Both the position numbers and the translations under genes were made by a program. Below are positions 51,346-62,759 of a DNA stretch of 64,000 bases, piece after piece. The stretch covers positions 6,315,001 through 6,379,000 of the forward strand of contig NC_135258.1 of the NCBI RefSeq assembly GCF_964204865.1, given 5' to 3'. The stretch comes from Styela clava (Eukaryota > Chordata > Ascidiacea > Stolidobranchia > Styelidae). Each line of letters starts with the position of its first letter. Positions within the stretch are counted from its first letter, which is position 1. The notes beneath the pieces are model-generated. The model had not been told where the DNA came from. It saw only the letters and a list, made by a program, of their open reading frames with translations, and searched no databases.

Positions 51346-52854
51346 TGCGAATCCACTAACGCAAATGCATTGAGGAATGATAGGCAGTTAGTCTCGCGTA
51401 ACCTGCACCGATAGATATTTAAAGAGTAAGTTGCTATTATCAGAAGCACTGTAATCTTCCCGGTTCAACATTTCCTAACTTATTTATTACACCCCGGGTG
51501 AGGTGGTGGACATGAGATTTGAACCTGAAATGGGATGCGATGCCAAAACTGTTAAGGCTGACACTTTAATAACCTCTAGACAGATTACCTTCCATTTGAG
51601 CACCCTCAGCTTACTGATTTCTTTTCCATCGCCAAAATTATTTCTAAGGTAATATTTCCCTTTGTATATGCATGCTTTGCATGGCTGCCCAATCTATAAA
51701 AATAAAGTGTCGTAATTATTCAAATTAATGATGAATATACACATGATGGCCCTGAAGTAGGTTTACAGATTAAACTCATTTTGGCACCGTATGTTTCAAA
51801 AATTAAGCAAAGAGGAAAATTTGTAATCCAATTTTTGATTGTTTTAGGTTCAGACTTTCTGAAAATATCGGAATAACATTAGTTAAGTCTTCAATTTTGT
51901 CGAACTAAATAACTTGAATAAATACTTAGTTATCGAGTCATTTTTTATATCACGGCCAAATTCCAAATGAATTATCTATATGTCTTTTCTAAAAACGTAA
52001 TGTTCCATTAAAACATTACGTTTTAATATCCGCCAAGGTAATAAACTGCTAAGTTGGATGAATTGACTATTCGAAAATGTATTTAGAATTAACTTACGTA
52101 GTTCTTTTACCACCACCCCCACCTCCACCCCCACCCCCACCAGCTTTCAGACGCATTTTCTTTGTAGATTTTGTTTATCCTGAAACGTATAATGTAAACA
52201 AATTAGTAGACAATTAGTTTGATGACGTGATTAAGCCTAATAATCAGAAACCCATCAAATTCATCGTGCGATATAACGAAATCTCGGGGCTACTTTGGTA
52301 TGCGATCTCATTGATTTTAGTTAGGTTCGGCTTAGTAACTGATTTCTATGAGAATGTCTTTATGAGATTAAACGTGCCATTTTCATATGCGATTGATATC
52401 ACGTTAAGCAAGTGAGGTCACGTCTCGAAGAAGTTTTTATGACTAAGATCGCATACCGGAATGGCACCGAAATTAGTTAGTTACAACTTTCATTCTGTCT
52501 GTCTGCATATTGTTCATTAAAAATGAAATTAAATCACCAAGTCACGTATTAATTGGAGATGCCTATATTTATGAGATATGAGATTAAACTTTAGCAAGTT
52601 GGATCAACCTAAAGCTAGGGAGATCGCGTACCAAAGCGGTACCGATTTCTCTTTGCTGAAATGCTGTTGCGAGACTAAGCGAATTGCCAGAGTAGACTAT
52701 ATCAAACAGGAAGCGGGACTGCTTGTTGCAAGACGTCATGCACAGTATGTCTAAGTGATTTCAATCTTAAATATTTTCGTTACCATGTTGCTAAATGTCA
52801 TTGAAACATAGAGATTTGAGTGGTTCAGGAATTTAACGCAATTCACATAGTTTA

Positions 52855-52920
52855 ATCTCAGTTCCGTCACAATTACACGACTTGGGTTCGAATCTCGATG
52901 ATCCTGAATTGCTGGTCAAA
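52855..52920 (+). repeat. tRNA-like repeat with B box
   Basis: CATAGTTTAATCTCAGTTCC leads to ACTTGGGTTCGAATCTCGAT, a match to the RNA polymerase III B box (GGTTCGAATC). Related units lie at 61230-61300 and 61335-61410, in the equivalent intron of the paralogue. There is no full cloverleaf, so it is not called a tRNA. Confidence 0.5.
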
Positions 52921-52936
52921 AGAATAAAAATAAATA

Positions 52937-53038
52937 CCTTGTTTCTTTTGAAGAGTTAATACCTTCTTTCTTTTGAAGAGTTGGTCGTTGATTTTCGACG
53001 AAAGTGTAGTCTTGACGTTCAAAGCGTGGCTTTATATT
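52937..53038 (-). promoter_or_regulatory. Core promoter and non-coding first exon of the styelin-like pseudogene
   Basis: TATAAA reads on the minus strand at 53036-53031, followed by GCCACGCTTTGAACG as in the paralogue. The non-coding exon ends at a donor near 52938 (AACAAG then GTATTT). A second copy of this exon end (AAGAAG then GTATTAAC), about 25 bases upstream, duplicates the donor. Confidence 0.55.
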
Positions 53039-53399
53039 TATTATCTGCATAATCAGTATCCTGTGCACTCACTAATAGCATACAATAGTACATATATCTA
53101 TATTACAATACTACAATAATGATGCATGATTTATTGAATGCATTATTTTAATTAAGCACAATGGTTTCTATTCAGGCTGTGTCTAATCAATGGCACAATT
53201 GTCTACTTAGAATCCTTTCAATTAAATTATATTCAATTCAGATTCTATTCTTACATTATATCCCTGTTTTCTATAAGAAATCTATATTAATTTTATATAT
53301 TTCAAATTTATATAGAATAAATGTAAATGAATGCATTCTTTCATGAGAACAATTGCCGACACCCTGGCTTCTTTTCAATTATATTAAAATCCATTCACT

Positions 53400-53770
53400 T
53401 ATGCTAGAAGGTACTACTTTATTTTAGTTCATTTTTCGCTTTTTTATACTTAACATCTGCAACCATTTTATTCCATATGATTTATTGAATGTATTGTCAC
53501 CTGAACACAATTGCCGACATTTCACTTACATTTCAATCATTATTTGATTTAAATTAATCAGAGATTGAACTACTCGCAATAATCCATATGTAACGTGTTA
53601 TATATCGTCTTATGAATTATATCTGCAATATGTTTGCCATGATTGACAGCTAGTACGCTATTGTGAAACAGTGCAATTCAATACCTGAATCCTGAACGTT
53701 AATTATTTCAAATCGAATCGTAATCTGTGACAAATAAAAGCTCAAACTTTCACAAACGATGCATTCTCAA
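53400..53770. repeat. Upstream module of styelin-type genes, partial copy
   Basis: Carries CCATATGATTTATTGAATGT, CAATTGCCGACATTTCACTT and CATATGTAACGTGTTATAT, matching 54420-55100 and 61850-62430. It lies about 0.4-0.7 kb upstream of the pseudogene promoter. Confidence 0.7.
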
Positions 53771-54419
53771 ATGGCCCATTGACTTGCTTACAGACTATTG
53801 AATAGACTCTATTCAATCACACGTAATTTATTTTATTTTATCGTGAATCGCTCTGTGAAAGTCGGATCGGTGGTGACTGCACCAGTGGTCTGCATCGGCA
53901 TAAAAATGAGCTGATCGATATTTAATGATTGATTTCAATCAAAAAGCCTTTTTGGCTGGGCGTTGCGGACGAATAGAGCTATCCATTGCTGTCAAAAACC
54001 TTAAATAAAATTTTATTCCCTTATGCAACGACATACGTGTGTGAGGCACCATTTCCAGCTCTTACCAATATGATGACAAAATACAGGCCGAGAGGGTCCG
54101 TCCAAAATAAGATTGACAAACATGGGTCTGAGGCCCAGAAAGTTTGGGAAATCTCGGACTCCAGTAGTTGAAGCGTCAGATCTAACAATGTTGGCATCGA
54201 TTTCAAAGCCGTTGCCGCCACATCACCCAGTGTGTAATAAATTTGTTAGGAAATGCTGAACCGGAAGGATTCGAGATCTTTCAAACGATGTTAGTTCCTT
54301 GACCAGCAGTGGCCGCTTTCATAGACCTTTTTTGGAGTGAAAAGTATAACAGATCGTCATATATTTTTTTTATTTTTTTAGCTAAAGTTATATAAATTTT
54401 TATAATTGGAACTTTGTAT

Positions 54420-55100
54420 CTATTTCAATAGAACAAAGGTAAATGAATGCATTAAAACTCAATTGCATTAAAATGCATTAAAATTCAATTATACAAGATA
54501 ATACTAGTTTATTCTAATTCATTTTCCTTCGCTTTTTTGTATTTAACATATGTACCCATTATTTTCCATATGATTTATTGAATGTTTTGTCACCTGAACA
54601 CAATTGCCGACATTTCACTTTCATTTTATTCATTATAAGAATCAAATAAATCAGAGATTGAATTCCTAATAATCCATATGTAACGTGTTATATTGTCTTA
54701 TGATTTATATATGCAATATGTTTACCCTGATTGACGGCTAGTACGTCATTGTGAAGCAGTGCAGTTTAATACCTGAATCCTGAACGTTTCCGCACTCAAT
54801 TATAACAAATCGAATCCTGATATGTGAATACAGAAACAATTGTGCCACCAATTTCAAAAAACAATTGTGCCGATTCACACGAGGCTTTCTTTTCTGATGG
54901 CACAATTGCCTTCTTTGAGTCCTTTCAGTTAAACATTATAATAGCTATGAACTCTCAAATTGCTGCAAATATACGTCATTGTGAGGGAGTACAGTTTAAT
55001 ATACCTGAACCCTAAGCGTTTTAGAACCCTTATATCTTGAATCGTTCCAAATCCGACTTCCAAATCGGACACGAATACAACTTTTATCATTTTCAACAGT
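54420..55100. repeat. Upstream module of styelin-type genes, extra full copy
   Basis: Matches 61850-62430 over its length: CATATGATTTATTGAATGTT, AATCCATATGTAACGTGTTA, TTGATTGACGGCTAGTACGT, ATACCTGAACCCTAAGCG. No peptide gene follows it directly, so it is a surplus copy left by the duplication. Confidence 0.75.
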
Positions 55101-55335
55101 TGCATGGGATACTTAGATAATTAAAAAAATAAATGAAAACGCAGAATCGATCTATTGCTCATTATACAATCCGTATCGCACCTTTGGTTAAGTTTGATAA
55201 GTTTCACATCTATCTATCTGTGGAATCCAGTCGTCCTCGGAAATCATAGGAAACCTCCGATGAAACCACGATTGTAAGTGTCATTAATTCACAAATATCG
55301 TGTAAAATTGGGACAGGAATCACTTCCGTTATTAG

Positions 55336-56146
55336 TGGGCTTACCATACGTCCCGCTTTTGGCGGGACAGCCCCTCTTTTCAACGGGTCCCGACAGGTTA
55401 GCCAAATGTCCCGATTTGGCTTTCAACCAGTCAGCATGATATATGAACAATACCATGAATTAAAATAATATTAGACCAATATCCGAATTTTCCTAAAACT
55501 GTTGTTGCTGTGTAGCGTACCGTTAGCCTTCTTACTGAAAGTGGATGCGTGGTTTTGTTACTTATCGATCTTCATCGGTAAGTATGTTGATAATTATTTG
55601 TCTGTTTGTTTGTTTATTTGTCTGTCTGTAAGACACGAGAGGTTGAATCTGCTCCAAATTTTGCATGTGCATTCATGATATCTCGGACCAGGAGGCTATT
55701 GATTTCGGATGAATTATGTCGTATAATTAGCGAGTTATTAATTAATTAATGAATTATTGTTTTTTATTAATTAAATTAATCAATGACAAGGATTTTTTTT
55801 TTTGCGGAAGATTGATAAGTCGGCGGTCTCCGATCGCTATCTCGATTATTTCGTTGTTTTGTTAGCGGATAATTGCTACATTTTGTTACGTGTAAGCCGC
55901 GTACGCCAAAAGGGTACTTAAATAACGTTAACGTAAATTTATTTCTATTATCGAACTGAAACGATAAACTGAAACGATATTTAGACAGACAGCGCATGAA
56001 CTTTCGATTACAATATGGTCAATGAAGACGGCCGGGATGGTTTTAAATGTAGGCCGTCAATGTAACATTTAAAGGCGCAAAAATTACAGCTATGGTCTTT
56101 GGACGCGTCCCGCTTCGAGATCACAAAAGTATGGTAACCCTAGTCA
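55336..56146. mobile_element. DNA transposon remnant with TACCATAC ends
   Basis: The left end GGGCTTACCATACGTCCCGC and right end GTATGGTAACCCT form inverted termini, with GGCGGGACAGCC and GACGCGTCCCGCTTC inside. No transposase frame is seen. A GACA-type element is nested at about 55559-55755. Confidence 0.55.
55559..55755 (-). mobile_element. GACA-ending repeat element, copy E
   Basis: Starts GTTACTTATCGATCTTCATC, then a GTCTG/GTTTG run, GAATCTGCTCCAAATTTTGC and TAATTAGCGAGTTATTAATT. It is nested in the TACCATAC-ended element. Confidence 0.6.
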
Positions 56147-56956
56147 TGAGCCAGTAATTTTGATTCTCACTTATATGCAATCGTATACCAATTACCAAAC
56201 ATGTGTTCTGGCAATCCTGCATAAACATAAGCAATTACATTGACTTTGCATGCTTTGGACAGAACTCATAACATCGTTTACATTTAGCATCGTGTTCAAA
56301 CTTTTTTTTGGAGCATGCAGAACGGAAAAAGCACGCATGCTGATTTCCGGTTTTCTGAATCTTGCGAGATTTTACGGAGCGCTGTCGCGATGAATCGAAA
56401 CCGAAAAATCCAAAAGTGTGATTACTCGGCGCCAAGACGTCGCCGGGCCATCCCGCACGTATCAAACAGCAATATGACGGCGGAAGAGAAATTGCGTAAT
56501 AAACTAACGCAACTTCGTCTTTTCGGCTCCGGTAAAGCGATTGAGAAAAACAACAAAATGAAATTTCCCGCAAACCGGCGAAAATGCTTCGCGGACCGGT
56601 ACCGGTCCGCGGACCAGCGGTTGGGAACCACTGTCCTAGACCATCTTGGAAGTATTAAAACACCGCAATAAGGACATTAATATAACTGTGTTATTGTAGC
56701 ATTCTGTCAAGTGTTCGACGATCAGTAATTAGTACTCAAATGTATTCGCCTGATCGTCGAGTCTTCCATAATTTCTAATGGATTGACACCGCCTATTTGA
56801 AGCCAAGAGGCTTCGCATATATTGCTACAGTCATTGAATTGACTCAAGTTGGACACGAGTCATATTTATTTATCAATGAATCGAAGATAGTCGAGTTATC
56901 TGAATGAAACGACTCGGTCTCATAGTAGATTAGCCGCGAGTGTAACTTATCTAAAT

Positions 56957-57282
56957 CAGAGGTGTGCAACCTTTAATACAGGAGGGCCAAATACAAATAA
57001 CTGGATGAAACCGCGGCTTTACCTTTATTTAACATATCCTTTCTGGTAGTTGCAGGTACAAAATTATTCGGTTATTGATCTTGTGGCATGCGTTGTTCTC
57101 TTCGTACAAGCTGGCTGTTGGGGCATTGTGAGATATTGAAATTACTCGCACGAACCGATTATTCTAAATTAAAAACTCGTTTTGAGGCCTGCACACCTTC
57201 GAAACGTGGCAATTCCCGTGAGGCGAACAATTTTTCCTTGCAGACCGGATTTGGCCCGCGGGCCGTAGGTTGCACACCCCTG
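56957..57282. mobile_element. hAT-type MITE, copy in duplicated block B
   Basis: Ends CAGAGGTGTGCAACCT and AGGTTGCACACCCCTG are inverted repeats. Both flanks carry ATCTAAAT (56949-56956 and 57283-57290), an eight-base target duplication. Confidence 0.92.
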
Positions 57283-57709
57283 ATCTAAATATTTAATATG
57301 ACTTTAAATTTGGATGACACGTGACTTGATTTGACCTGAGGTTCAAGCACCCAACACTGCAATTTCAAAATCTTCTATCACTCAGACTCGATTCGACTCG
57401 AAAAGGGAGTAAGTAAAGAGTAATTCGACTTGATGTACGCGACTCGAAGTTATAGTACCCAACACTGATCGAACATGCTTCTATATACGGTTCCCAGAAC
57501 AACGTTTATCTTAAAGATATCTTATCTAATACTGTACGTGACAGGAAAAAATAAAATACAACTGCAATTTATAGTGGCGCCATTTTTTTTATATTTTTTG
57601 TTTTTGTTTTTTTGAATCTGCAATATCTGTTAGAAACAATAAAAAAAAATGAAACATCAAATGAAAACGGGTCGTCTCTTGGTAGGTCTGTCCGTCAGAA
57701 AACTCCATT

Positions 57710-59777
57710 TTAATGATCTGATAACAGCAGCTCGTCGGAATCTGCAATTTGTTCAAGTTCTTGCTCAGCCACGAACTGGTCGAATTCCTCTGAAATAGAA
57801 GTAAAAAAGGTTAATACTGTATGTTCTTGGTGAGAGCCAAAAATTAGTTGGATAGAAAATCGGCTGTTCGTGACAAAAATCGGCGCTCCAGAAGTATGTG
57901 TACAATATGGAGGTAACTAATTTTGTTCGCCTACTTTACATCAAATTTTGTAAAGGGACGGAAACCTATGAGCTTACACAGACAGCCCCCGAACTCGTAA
58001 TAGCAATTTAATTTCTCTATGCGGCGCTTATTTAAACTTTTAGCTGCAAACAAGGTAGTGGACAACCATCTATCTTGTCCAGTGATATGGAAAACAAAAA
58101 TAAACATTCTTACAGTATCGACGATACTACGTTCTATTGGTAAGAATATCATTTGATTTAAACCAAAAAAAAGAAACAATGACGCGATAATAGGGAAACG
58201 GAAGTCATATTTTAATAGGGGGGAGGAATGGCACACGTGCAATTGCTATCTATTCAATTTAAAGTTGCTTCGCGCACTCCAGTGATATCCGCAACATTCT
58301 AGGTTAAGCGTTCAGATAGAGCTAGAAGTAGGTTCAAACTCAGAAACTTACAATGTGTAAAATGTAGTCATTTGACCAGTTGCCGAATCGTAGAGTTCTG
58401 GCTTATCTCTAAACATTTTAACGGTACTCCCGTAGTGTGTTTACCAGGTTAGGGTTAGGCCGTAATTTTATTCCGATTTTTCTTATTTTAGTTCTATTAC
58501 GAGTTCGGAGACTGTCTGTGTTAGCCAAGTGAATATTACCCTGTCCATAGATTACAGTCCCTTTACACAACTTGATGTAAAATAGGCGAACAAAATTAGT
58601 TACATCCAATTGGTACACATACTTCTGGAGCGCCTTTTCAACACTCTACAAATAAATTCTCTCTTATTCATAACAAATATATTTTTTATATAAACTTACC
58701 GTCAGGCATTCTGGCAAGTTCGTCCAACATTTCCACCATGATCTGAGCTTCACCATCTCCAGATTCTGCGGCAATTTCGTCAGCGATCAGGGACATTGCG
58801 TGTATATAGACTTCTTCGTCCTGAACAAAAAGAAAGTTGTTTTTGATTTTTGAAGCTTAATATCAAGGGACGCGTAAAAGCAGGTTGCACACCTCTGCAC
58901 TAGCGCAAAGACAATGATAAGGGTTAGGGAGTTAGTCTCGCGTAACCTCTAGTGATAGATAACTAGAAGTTAATATTTTTGGAAAGACCGTGATCTTTCC
59001 GGTTCAACATTTCCTAACTTAGTTAACACACCTTGGACAAGATGGTGGACATGGGATTGGAACCCGATATATGTAACACGCGATTTAATACACTTCAACA
59101 GCTAACATCAAGTTACCTTCTCTCTGAGCTTTCTCAGCTTAGTGATCTCTTCGTCTAAGCCCAATTTCTTTTTAAGGGCCTTTTTGCCCAATTCAATTGC
59201 AATGTGGCCCAATCTATAAAAATATAAAGCTGTAAGTATTCTAATTAATGATGAATATATACATGGTGGTCCTGAAGTAAGTTTACAGGTTTTCTTTTAT
59301 TTTTGGTGCCGTATCTCACGAAAACTAAGCGAAAAGAAAAATTTCTATTCCGGTTTTTGATCATTTTAAGTTTAGACATTAAATATTTTATTTGATTTGT
59401 AAAAAAAACGGCTTATCATTATTTAAGCCTTTAATTTTTTCGAATTAAATAACTTGAATAAATACTTAGTAAATGAGTCCTTTTTTGAATCACGTCGAAA
59501 TTCCAAATGCATTATCTATAATCTATATGCCTTTTGTGAAAACCCAATGCAAAATTTCAAACACTTAGGAATTTGTTTTAATATCCGCCACTATTAACTA
59601 TTTGAAGATATGATTAGTAAAAACTTACTTAGTTCTTCTAGCATATTTGTAGCCTTTCACAACCCTCTTTACTACCCTTTTTGCTCCTCGAAAGAAGCCC
59701 CCCCAACCCCCATAAGACTCCTCCGCCAATAGGAGAGAGATTGCGACAACGAGGATAGCTGCAACTTTCAGACGCAT
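57710..59777 (-). CDS. Styelin-type cationic antimicrobial peptide precursor
   Basis: Coding exons 59777-59629, 59213-59117, 58820-58700 and 57789-57710 join in phase (149+97+121+80 bases) to 148 residues. Residues 1 to about 23 are a signal peptide (KVAAILVVAISLLLA core). The mature part probably starts GWGGFF at 24; residues 24-68 hold about 15 Lys/Arg against one acidic residue, with a KRVVKRVVKGYKYARR core and ELGKKAL near 57. Residues 83-148 are strongly acidic (about 22 Asp/Glu), an anionic propiece. Known styelins share this order: signal, GW-starting Lys/Tyr-rich helix, acidic C-terminal extension with an EEF motif. This precursor is longer than the roughly 80 residues I recall for them. 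Expected: secreted haemocyte peptide acting on microbial membranes. Cleavage points are inferred. Confidence 0.85.
58422..58634. mobile_element. MITE with CTCCCGTAGT / CTGGAGCGCC ends (block B)
   Basis: GGTACTCCCGTAGTGTGTTT at the left and ACACATACTTCTGGAGCGCC at the right; it matches 50363-50576. A partial copy of the right side lies near 57880-57990, in the same intron and in reverse orientation. Confidence 0.75.
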
Positions 59778-59999
59778 TTTCGTTGAAGATTTTGTTTATT
59801 CTGAAACGTGATAATGTCAACAAATTAACACATGGAGAGAGAGAGAGATTTTATTTTTTTATCAATCAAAATGAAAGAACAGTCAGAGAATACCAAGTAA
59901 TAAATTAGTTTGGTGTGACATGCAGGAGTGATACGGTCAGGCGGTCATCAAAGTTATGATGACGTGATTAAACTTAATAGTCAGTAATCCATTAATTAT

Positions 60000-60110
60000 T
60001 GAAAAATGAGACGGCGCTCCCGTAGTATGTGCACCAATATAACGCACAACCTGATACCCCTAACCTGGTTCACATACTATGTTCAGGATATGCGCCTTCC
60101 TGGTGCACAT
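60000..60110. mobile_element. Short relic of the CTCCCGTAGT MITE
   Basis: GGCGCTCCCGTAGTATGTGC and CTAACCTGGTTCACATACTA are end and near-end blocks of the family, without the interior. It lies between the coding exon and the non-coding exon of the styelin-type gene. Confidence 0.5.
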
Positions 60111-60364
60111 GAGCACCAATGAGACATGTCGATATCTCTTTGTTGAAATGTTGGCGTGTGACTGGAGGTTTGATCATAAGACCTATCAATGTTTATGTCT
60201 TAAGATTTGTGGTTTGTGTCCCATGCCAACTATATTAACAAGGTAGATAGATTACAGCAAACAGAAAGCTCTCTAATGAATGATTGCTTGTCTGAGCCTA
60301 GTTTAGACATAAGCTACGAATCAAGGCAAAATCTTCCACGTAGGATAACATTTAGATATTTGAC

Positions 60365-60592
60365 CCGGGGGAGAGGAAAGTAGCTATGACGGCTTACTCA
60401 TATGGCGAACCACGCCTCTCGCCCGGTAACCATTTCATGTCAGGTATGGATTAGTTAGCCAGCCATTTGTTTCAGATGCGTGGGCTTGGGGGTGGAGGAA
60501 GCCGACAAGCGGTTACGCGAACCACCTCACGCACCACACGTTTGGTAATCAGAGGTGCGGTGGCGAGCGTAGCACAATGCGTCACACCGCCC
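60365..60592 (-). mobile_element. tRNA-derived SINE, minus-strand copy
   Basis: Read on the minus strand it starts GGGCGGTGTGACGCATTGTG, then CTACGCTCGCCACCGCACCT, the GTGGTTCGCGTAACCGC block and CGAGAGGCGTGGTTCGCC, the order of the copy at 32082-32422. The B-box region is deleted. Confidence 0.75.
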
Positions 60593-60821
60593 AGATATAT
60601 ACGCTTATATCCAGTAAAACAAAGCAAAAAAATCCAACAACGCAATGTCTGCAGTTAATGCCAGAAGAATTAGCACGGCAAAATAAACGATAGAAACTTA
60701 TGAATTCGCACATATCTGGACATAAATTCTTAGATGACTATGAACGTCTTGAATCTAAAATCCATCCTTAACTATGTTACTGAAAGTCAACAAAACAGAG
60801 AGTTAAAGAGGTCAAGTATAT

Positions 60822-61231
60822 AACACGAGAATATCGGTTGGAAACCGAAGACTTATCGATCGATAGTTAGGGGATCCCCCAAAACAGAAACTGCAGTTTC
60901 GATTCATCCGCTCTTGTAACTTGCGCACTGCTCATCGCACACACACACTCGGCGGGTTTCAAAATTCTCTCGCTTTACAAAAATCTAGATCACTATATCA
61001 ATAATTGATTGATAACTCGCTAATTATACGACATAATTCGCCCAAAATCAATAGGATTCTGGGCCGAGATAAGATGAATGCACATGCAAAATCTGGAGCA
61101 GATTCAATCTCGCTTTCGTGAGATATCGCGTGCATCTAACAGACACACAGACAGACAGACAGACATACATACATACAGACAAATACCTATCAATATACTT
61201 ACCGATCTTAAGATCGATAAGTAATAAGGTC
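60822..61231 (+). mobile_element. GACA-ending repeat element, copy F
   Basis: This is the longest copy: ACGAGAATATCGGTTGGAAA, GGGGATCCCCCAAAACAG, TAACTCGCTAATTATACGAC, the GACA run, and the end GATCTTAAGATCGATAAGTA. It lies in the 5' intron of the styelin-type gene. Confidence 0.7.
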
Positions 61232-61410
61232 GCATAGTTTATCTCAGTTTTATTGCAGAATGTATGACTTGGGTTCGAATCCCGATGACCAAGAACAAGA
61301 CCAAAAACATGGAAAATTGAATAGATTATGAATTTAACGCAACGACGCATATTAATCTCGGTTTTGCCGTAGATTATATCTACCCGGGTTCGAATCCCAA
61401 TGAACATAGC
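61230..61410 (+). repeat. Two tRNA-like repeats with B boxes
   Basis: GACTTGGGTTCGAATCCCGA (about 61267) and CCCGGGTTCGAATCCCAATG (about 61384) match the RNA polymerase III B box, each preceded by a TATCTCAGTTTT-like or TAATCTCGGTTTT stretch. There is no complete cloverleaf. Probably SINE-like units in tandem. Confidence 0.5.
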
Positions 61411-61438
61411 TATTAGCCAAATGAATGAAAATAAATAC

Positions 61439-61515
61439 CTTGTTTTCCTTTCAAACTGTTGGTCGTTGCTCTTCGGCTTGTTGTGTTATCCCGCACTCCG
61501 AAGCGTGGCTTTATA
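61439..61515 (-). promoter_or_regulatory. TATA promoter and non-coding first exon of the styelin-type gene
   Basis: TATAAA lies on the minus strand at 61515-61510, followed by GCCACGCTTCGGAGTGC. Transcription probably starts near 61485. The non-coding exon ends at 61439 (AACAAG, then donor GTATTT) and is spliced to the acceptor TTTCAG at 59801, 23 bases upstream of the ATG. The same arrangement is kept in the pseudogene copy. Confidence 0.65.
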
Positions 61516-61849
61516 ACTTCTACCTGCATAATCTGTATCCTGCGCATTTACAAAGAAATTGATAGTGAACAATAGTAAACATATCCATATTAAAATACTA
61601 CAATAATGATGCATGTATGATTTAATGAATGGATTTCTATTGACCACAATGGCCGACAATTCAGGCGATGTCTTATCAAATGACACAATGGCATTCTTAG
61701 CGCCCTTTCAAATGTCTATATTTATTTTATCAAGAAACTCATTTTGTTATTCGTTATCTTTATTAATTTTCCTTAATTAAATTATATTTTGCATCTGTGC
61801 AACCATTTAAATATAGTGAATAAAGGCGAAAAAATGCATCCTCGCATGA

Positions 61850-62430
61850 GAACAATTGCCGACATCTTGGTTTCCTTTCTATTACGCTAAAATCCTTTCA
61901 ATGCAACTATTCCATATGATTTATTGGATGTATTGTAAATTTACTGAATGTATGTACCTGAACACGATTGCCAACATTTAACTTTCATTTTATTCATTAT
62001 AAAAATTGAATAAATCAGAGATTGAATTCCTATTAATCCATATGTAACGTGTTATATTGTCTTATGATTCATATGTGCAATATGTTCACCTTGATTGACA
62101 GCTGGAACGCTATTGTGAAACAGTGCAATTTAATACCCGAATCATAAAGGTTCCCGCACTCAATTATTGTAAATCGAATCCGAATCTGTGAATACAAAAA
62201 AATCCTTTTTTTTTCAAACAACACAGTTCATACGATGCTTTTTCACCAATGGCACGATTGCCTTCTTTAAGTCCCTTATGTTGAACATTATAATCGGCAT
62301 ATCACTCTCACATTGCTGCCAATACGTCATTGCGAGAGAGTGCTATTAAATATACCTGAACCCTGAACGTTTTATAGCACTTATATCTTGAATCGTTCCG
62401 AATCCGACTTTCAATTCAGACACGAATACA
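61850..62430. repeat. Upstream module of the styelin-type gene
   Basis: Shares AATCCATATGTAACGTGTTA, TTGATTGACAGCTGGAACGC and ATACCTGAACCCTGAACGTT with 54420-55100 and in part with 53400-53770. It lies 0.35-0.9 kb upstream of the TATA box and may hold regulatory sites, but none is identified. Confidence 0.7.
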
Positions 62431-62759
62431 AAATTATTCTTTATTTTTAACCGTAGTATGGGAGACTTATATAATTGAAAATAAAAGTATTTGTTAGATT
62501 TGATCTTTATCAACGTGTTTATCAACGTGTTTTTTGAATACTTTCGCCTTACTATCTGTTATTTGTAGCTTCTTGTTATCTAACTATTTTTGAGGTAGGA
62601 CGTGAGACCTTGCCAAATTCTAAAAAGGGGGCGCGACTTAAAAAGTCTGAGAACCACTGTTCTAAGGCCATGACTGTTCAATCCTACCAGAGAGCTTCTT
62701 CTCTTTATTCTCCAGCTAAATGTCTATTCTACTAGAAATCTGTCTATATATGGAACTGA

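Larger units (their letters stand above)
49881..52156 (-). pseudogene. Styelin-type peptide gene copy with polyglycine first exon, disrupted
   Basis: Four exons mirror the gene at 57710-59777: 52156-52098, 51693-51589, 50762-50642, 49960-49881. Exons 3 and 4 (121 and 80 bases, identical lengths to the paralogue) are open and encode the acidic tail (AESGDGEAQIMMEMLDELA; EEFKQFMAEHELEGIADSD). Exon 1 is 59 bases, not 149: it keeps MRLK and KRT, but the signal and mature peptide codons are replaced by Ala plus eleven Gly. Exon 2 is 105 bases, not 97, which shifts the frame into TGA (KKSVS stop). No secreted cationic peptide can be made as read. The G-rich run could be misassembled, but the exon 2 change would remain. 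Confidence 0.8.

Noticed and set aside
56315-56671. 118-codon open frame with Arg-rich composition
   Set aside because: It overlaps a repeat ending CGGTTGGGAACCACTG, a common hAT-type terminus, and has no recognisable domain or splice partner.
61230-61410. tRNA genes
   Set aside because: B boxes are good but no acceptor-stem pairing or complete A box is found, and the units repeat in tandem, so they are more likely SINE pieces.
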